Source: Conoideocrella luteorostrata
Lineage: Eukaryota > Ascomycota > Sordariomycetes > Hypocreales > Clavicipitaceae
Length of the DNA stretch: 64,000 nucleotides
Reading direction: 5' to 3'
Assembly: GCA_032433595.1 (NCBI GenBank)
Contig: JASWJB010000019.1
Span: forward strand, 124,001-188,000
The notes beneath the pieces were generated by a model that saw only the letters and a program-made list of their open reading frames with translations, was not told where the DNA came from and did not search any database. Position numbers and translations under genes: made by a program. Of the stretch, positions 59,301 to 64,000 are shown in pieces. The first letter of the stretch is position 1. Each line of letters opens with the position of its first letter.

Positions 59301-61214
59301 ATGGCAGAGCCTCAAGAGTCACCCACAGACGGTGATCAACCCCTCGCTACAGATCCTCTTCTGACTGACCCCCCTCTGTTGAGGAACAACTCACAGCTGA
59401 AAACATACAAGACAAGCCGGTTTGAGTATAACAATGTGAGAGTATTCTTTCGTCCACATGTCAAAGCAGCAGAACTTCCCCAAACACCAGCACCGGTCCC
59501 GCTCCTGGTGTGTATACCGGGCTTAGGCGGCTCAGTTGCACAATTTTACCCGCTCCTAAGCAGTCTCGTCGACTTGGCACCGTGCTTATCCATTGATTTC
59601 CCTGGAGGCGGCCGTTCACAATACACTATCACCTCATGGGACGCGTACACACCAGAAGCAATCGGAGAGTTGCTAGAGATTGTAATTGAAGACCATCTGG
59701 ATAAAACATCCTCCCAAGGTGTCGTTTTGATTGGCCATAGTATGGGGACCGCACTGGCTGCACAGCTTGCCAACACCAATGTTTCTCACAAGATGAATCT
59801 TACACAGCAGATTGTAGCACTTGTCGCTATATGCCCCACTGCAGGACCCCCCGATGAGCGAAAGTGTAATGTGTTTCGGTGGCTGTTGTGGGTTCCAGGT
59901 TGGATTTTTGCACTATGGCGAGTCTGGGACGGTTTGGGAGGACCCGATAGTTCAAGTGTGTCGCGTTTGGTAGGTGAAGGAGCAGATCGAGAGCTCAGGA
60001 TAATGCAGTATCGGTTCAACCAGCAAAGCAAGACGCCAGTTTGGAGGCGCATGGCGTATGGTTTGCTTCCGACGTATCAAGATGGGAAATTTGTTGGAGG
60101 GTTGCCTGGGCTTGACGCGTGGGCAGGCATAGATGTTCCTGTGTACCTAATTGGTGGCGAAGACGATCATTTGACACCCCCAACGGAGGTAGAAAAGATA
60201 CTACATGTGCTGAACGACGAAAAGCTCAAGCCATTGAAAAGGACGGAGAACTCGGAGGGCGTACATTTGGGCAGCTCTGAGCAGACGACAATGGATTGCC
60301 TGCCTATTCAAACGACAACACAGAAATGCGGCACCATCGATAATCTGAACAAAGATTGTCTCAATGAAGTTATGCACACACAGGCAGTGCGTGACGACAC
60401 CGACGACGATCCATCCACCCCACTTGAATCTTCTATGATCTTACCTGCACAGCCTGCACACCCGTCGCAAGTTGTCCAGTCATTCATTATGCCAGCTCCA
60501 GCTAATCACACGCTCCTGTATATGCCACGCTGCTCGAGAGTACTGGCTGGACTGATTTCAGATTTCCTTGCCAGTCACGTAACGCAGCGGCTGTCCCTCG
60601 CTTGGCAGCTGCAGTACTTGTCTCGAGAGGGAAAATGGGATGTCAAGAATTTGAATAAGTGGAAATCAGTCACACCAGTATCGAGTGTCATAGGGTCACA
60701 AGGAGAGTCCCTATTTCGAGCCATGAAAACCTTACGAGAAGCAGATCATGTGCATTGCCCATCCCAGTTTGTTGAAAATTGGGGATCCATCATTAAAGAC
60801 GTCGTTGATATCTCCAAAGACCAACCAGTCTATGATCCACGAGGGCTCGAACGAGGCGGCGTGCACTACCATAAGTTTCCGACCATATCAAAGATCCCAC
60901 CCGAACCATATGAGGTTGAAACATTCATCAACTTGGTGGATAAATTGCGAGAAGCCCAGAGGGAGCGAGCTGTTGCAGAATGTTGGGAACGCCCTGAACA
61001 ATGCGTGGTTGGTGTTCACTGTCACTACGGATTCAACCGAACAGGCTATTTCATTGTGTGCTACCTTGTTGAACGATGTAACTTTCGGGTGCAAGAAGCT
61101 ATTGAAGCATTTGCGCGAGCGAGACCTAATGGCATACGCCACTCACACTTTCTAGATAGGCTATACGTTCGGTACAATATGGAGGAGAATTTGCTTTTGG
61201 AGCGTAACGCTTGA
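59301..61214 (+). CDS. Two-domain protein: alpha/beta-hydrolase fused to RNA-triphosphatase-like (DUSP11/RNGTT-type) phosphatase
   Basis: One uninterrupted 637-aa frame. Residues about 40-430 are an alpha/beta-hydrolase: oxyanion-side LVCIPGLGGSVAQFYPLLSSL, nucleophile elbow GHSMG (Ser147), GGEDDHLTPP (candidate acid Asp288 or Asp289), and NHTLLYMPR with candidate His403. A Ser/Thr/Asp-rich insert of about 85 residues sits between acid and base. Residues about 470-635 are a cysteine phosphatase: HCPSQFVENW, VVDISKDQPVYDPRGLERGGVHYHKFP, P-loop VHCHYGFNRTGYFIVCYLVE (Cys574-x5-Arg580), FARARPNGIRHSHFLDRLYVRY. The HGFNRTGF-like loop and the ARPPGI-like segment are those of the metazoan capping-enzyme triphosphatase and DUSP11/PIR1, not of ordinary protein phosphatases. 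All catalytic residues appear intact. Substrates are unknown. The start at 59301 is the first ATG of the frame. Confidence 0.88.
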   Translation: MAEPQESPTDGDQPLATDPLLTDPPLLRNNSQLKTYKTSRFEYNNVRVFFRPHVKAAELPQTPAPVPLLVCIPGLGGSVAQFYPLLSSLVDLAPCLSIDFPGGGRSQYTITSWDAYTPEAIGELLEIVIEDHLDKTSSQGVVLIGHSMGTALAAQLANTNVSHKMNLTQQIVALVAICPTAGPPDERKCNVFRWLLWVPGWIFALWRVWDGLGGPDSSSVSRLVGEGADRELRIMQYRFNQQSKTPVWRRMAYGLLPTYQDGKFVGGLPGLDAWAGIDVPVYLIGGEDDHLTPPTEVEKILHVLNDEKLKPLKRTENSEGVHLGSSEQTTMDCLPIQTTTQKCGTIDNLNKDCLNEVMHTQAVRDDTDDDPSTPLESSMILPAQPAHPSQVVQSFIMPAPANHTLLYMPRCSRVLAGLISDFLASHVTQRLSLAWQLQYLSREGKWDVKNLNKWKSVTPVSSVIGSQGESLFRAMKTLREADHVHCPSQFVENWGSIIKDVVDISKDQPVYDPRGLERGGVHYHKFPTISKIPPEPYEVETFINLVDKLREAQRERAVAECWERPEQCVVGVHCHYGFNRTGYFIVCYLVERCNFRVQEAIEAFARARPNGIRHSHFLDRLYVRYNMEENLLLERNA

Positions 61215-62500
61215 ATGTTGATGGTCGACGAACCATGGCTGACATATTCCCTCGCACCGGAGAGGCGAGGATGTCACGAACCGAGGTCTAGGAAATCTGA
61301 CAGGCTAAGGATTACACCAAATTGGTGGCGTTGAACTGAACATGGGTAGGCTCGGACTCTACAGACAATTTTTTGGAATATAATTGAGCCCGATATTCCC
61401 TGTATCTGTATTAAGCCAGAAGCGAGAAGCGAATCAGTCATGTCAAACAAGCTGCCAGAAAAGGAAAAAAATTCTGTTCGGCTACGTACATGAGTATTCC
61501 AGATCGAGATAATAATGACTATGATTTATGCTTTACACAATGACTTGAATTGGGCTTCTTGAGCGATGCGTCACGAGATATCAAAAATGGGAAGAGTTGT
61601 TGCCATAATCAGAAGTGCTTGGCTGAAATTGCATAGCCGTCGTAGATCAGAGAACTTCTGTGACCAGTTAAACATTAAAATTGGAGCTAAATTAACACAT
61701 GGGGTACAAATTTCGGAGCACACTGGACAAATCTGGTGATGCCACAGAGTAATGTTTCGTCCATGGATTCTTCTCAAGGCCAGCCAGCCAGCCTTTACCA
61801 TCGGCATGTGGGAATAGTCTTTCCAACTATGTGCTATATAACGAATCAAGTCATGTATGAGGCTACGAATTGGGTGAGGTGGCCCTAATCCGCTAGACTC
61901 GATTTGGGGAGGCTTGTACGGAGTACTCCGTACTAATATATGCGTGGCTTTTACCACTCTCACAAGACCAGGTCAGCTGCTGAAGCGATCCTTCCAATAC
62001 CTCTTGCGAATAGCGCTGGGATATAGGGTATGTTTGTAAGCTGCATTCTTTGCCTCTCATCTCCATTCATTCCCATTAGTTTAGAAATTTGGATTTTTCT
62101 GTTTTTGGCGAATTGGGGACAGGAGGAGTTATGCGGCTTCGAGTTTAAGTTAGCCCCGCCTCAATACTTTCATTGATGTTTAGTGGACCTCCGCAAGCCG
62201 GGCAACACATATGCACAATCCCCGTCCAAAGTGTGTACTCCGACACTAAACAGTTATCACGTTAGCAGTCTCACATTACCTGTAGTCGTCGTATGTATGT
62301 ACATGTGCTCGCTGGGTTGCACATATCATCGAAGGCAGTTCTTTTGCTTTCTACATCTGCATAACGCTATTTCATTAGATTTCGCGGCTCAACACTGGAG
62401 CGTCTGTATTTCTGCGCTTTAGCATCCTGCCTGTTGCTGTAAAGTAGCTACGGCATTGTATCTTCAACGTTTGGGAGTTTTGCCAGCTGCATCATTCTTG
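61215..62500. other. Intergenic region with a perfect palindrome copy; PHO8 promoter
   Basis: About 1.3 kb. It contains the perfect palindrome at 61916-61933. The minus-strand frame at 61571-61963 reads through the palindrome and shows no family motif. Confidence 0.55.
61916..61933. repeat. Perfect 18-bp copy of the dispersed palindrome
   Basis: GTACGGAGTACTCCGTAC, identical to 39130-39147. Confidence 0.92.
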
Positions 62501-64000
62501 ATGGTATGTATCCGTGTATCCTGCTACCATAACCGCTGACCGGTTCTACTTGAATTGCTAAGGAGTATTCTTCCCGTCTTTTTGCAATGCCCACAGATTG
62601 TGCTTGGGACGTCATCTCACTGCATACTTATGCCTTCTCTAACGCACTGCCAACAGGCGTCCGAACAAAGTCCCCTGCTCGGGAACAACAGCCAAGTTGC
62701 GAATCATGAAAATACTGAGGGCAATAGCAACACCAGAAAGGCTACCAAGTGGTCCAGAATCAGTGATATTGGAATTTTTGTCTGGGCTTTGGTTGCTACT
62801 ACTGCTGTCATCGTCCTAGCCGTTTGGACACAGCATAATCAACAGACATCGAAGCATGATTCTCGTGCTACTAAACGCAATCTTATCTTCATGATATCCG
62901 ACGGCATGGGACCTGCCTCCCTCTCATTGACCCGGAGCTATCGCCAGTATGTCGAGGGATTGCCCGAAGGGGATACTCTCACGTTGGACAAACATTTCTG
63001 GGGCTCCAGTCGCACTCGATCTAGCAGCAGCTTAGTTACTGACAGTGCTGCCGGTGCTACCGCCTTCTCCTGTGGAAAGAAGAGCTACAATGGAGCTATA
63101 TCTATGCTACCTGACTATCAACCCTGCTGCTCTGTAATGGAAGCCGCTAAGAGAGCTGGATACGCAACAGGACTTGTCGTTACGAGTGACATTACGGATG
63201 CGACTCCAGCGTGTTTTGCAAGTCATGTTATGATAAGGCAATTGCAGGACGATATTGCCCTACAAGAGGTTGGCGAAGGGCCCTTGGGTCGATCGGTTGA
63301 CGTTATGTTTGGTGGTGGAAGATGCCACTTCATGCCCAACAGCACCTCTAGAAGCTGTCGATTGGACGACATGGACATCGTTAGCTTGGCAAAGGAAAAA
63401 TATGGATGGACGTATGCTGATAGTCGCAAAGCTTTCGATGCTCTCGATGGGGGCAACAACGCGAACCTGCCTCTTTTGGGCTTGTTCGCCGATACGGATA
63501 TTCCTTTTGAACTAGACAGGAAGGGCGTAAATGATGTCTATCCCAGCCTCAGTGAAATGGCCAACACCGCAGTACGCGCTCTGGAAAGAGCTACGGCTAA
63601 GAGTGATAAGGGGTTTTTCCTCATGATTGAAGGCAGTCGCATAGATCATGCAGGTCATATCAACGATCCTGCAGCACAAGTACGAGAGGTTCTCGAATAT
63701 GATGGAACGTTCAAGACAGTTTTGAGATTCATCGATAGTACTACTACCGAGACTGTTCTCGTGGCAACCAGTGACCACGAAACTGGCGGACTTGCTACTG
63801 CTATTCAGGAACCCGATCACCTGCCCGTTTATAACTGGTACCCACAAGTACTGGCGAATGCATCTACATCATGCGAGAAACTGGCGGCCACCTTGCAAGG
63901 GCATGTGTCCAACAAAGCCTACTCCATGTCTTACCAGCAACTCAAGTCATGGATTAACAATGAGCTTATTGTTCCAGGCCTGGGCATCTCAGATGCGACT
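62501..64000 (+). CDS. PHO8: Vacuolar (repressible) alkaline phosphatase Pho8-like, 5' part
   Basis: A metal-dependent phosphomonoesterase of the vacuole membrane, active site luminal. Exon 1 is only the ATG (62501-62503); intron 62504-62656 (GTATGT...CTAAC...CAACAG); exon 2 runs from 62657 off the right edge. The protein starts MASEQSPLLGNN, with a short cytosolic tail, and continues to a signal anchor (IGIFVWALVATTAVIVLAVW, about residues 37-56). The catalytic domain follows: NLIFMISDGMGPAS (first metal ligand Asp), VTDSAAGATAFSCG (nucleophile Ser131), TDATPACFASH, MFGGGRCHF, LMIEGSRIDHAGHIND and ATSDHETGG (metal ligands). The start could instead be the in-frame ATG at 62630, unspliced (MPSLTHCQQ...), but that codon falls just before the branch site of a canonical intron. 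The C-terminus lies outside the window. Confidence 0.93.

Noticed and set aside
61571..61963. 130-codon minus-strand frame before PHO8
   Set aside because: Includes the palindrome translated as RSTPYK, seen also in unrelated frames at about 14.9-15.0 kb, so the apparent similarity comes from the repeat.

Overview
The window looks like nuclear DNA of a filamentous ascomycete, most likely a Sordariomycete of the order Hypocreales (inference). Genes carry short GT-AG introns of about 55-130 bp, often with a CTAAC-like branch site. The gene set includes noxR, a Zn2Cys6 regulator, uricase and a Ydj1-type DnaJ. A decayed pogo/Fot1-type transposon and a dispersed palindrome, TACGGAGTACTCCGTA, also fit. 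No rRNA, tRNA, CRISPR or prokaryotic-style operon was seen.

Layout, left to right. 1-14 kb: an alternative NADH dehydrogenase cut by the left edge, a single-pass Ser/Thr/Pro-rich membrane protein, an 11-exon ThiD-TenA thiamine enzyme, and the TORC2 subunit Rictor/Avo3. 14-28 kb: uricase, mitochondrial ribosomal protein uL13m divergent from the SOD1 copper chaperone, then 5.4 kb without a recognisable gene in front of noxR. 28-38 kb: mitochondrial glutamyl-tRNA synthetase, a complete but dead 1.8-kb pogo-like element, a farnesylatable class A DnaJ, ESCRT-II Vps22/Snf8, and a Mpv17/PMP22 membrane protein. 40-49.6 kb: prephenate dehydrogenase divergent from an RCC1-repeat protein, which converges on Rad9, and then a Zn2Cys6 regulator. 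51-57 kb: a tiny gene with a microsatellite intron, a FAR1-type DNA-binding protein, a small unknown helical protein and ribosomal protein eL34. 57-64 kb: an NDUFAF3-like complex I assembly factor, an alpha/beta-hydrolase fused to an RNA-triphosphatase-like phosphatase, and vacuolar alkaline phosphatase Pho8, cut by the right edge.

Most genes are unrelated housekeeping genes, and no biosynthetic cluster or operon is present. Several have mitochondrial roles (alternative NADH dehydrogenase, uL13m, mitochondrial GluRS, NDUFAF3), but they are scattered and share no visible control. I reconstructed exon-intron structures by hand from splice signals, reading frame and family motifs; every model given is in frame end to end.

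The most interesting items are: (i) the hydrolase/RNA-triphosphatase-like fusion; (ii) a uricase that stops before its peroxisomal signal, with A-K-L codons directly after the stop; (iii) the transposon's subterminal 17-bp tandem repeats; (iv) the intergenic palindrome family; and (v) unusual gene architectures, namely a GC-AG intron in noxR, a PHO8 intron immediately after the ATG, and a microsatellite-filled intron in a tiny gene. I found no clearly new multi-gene system.
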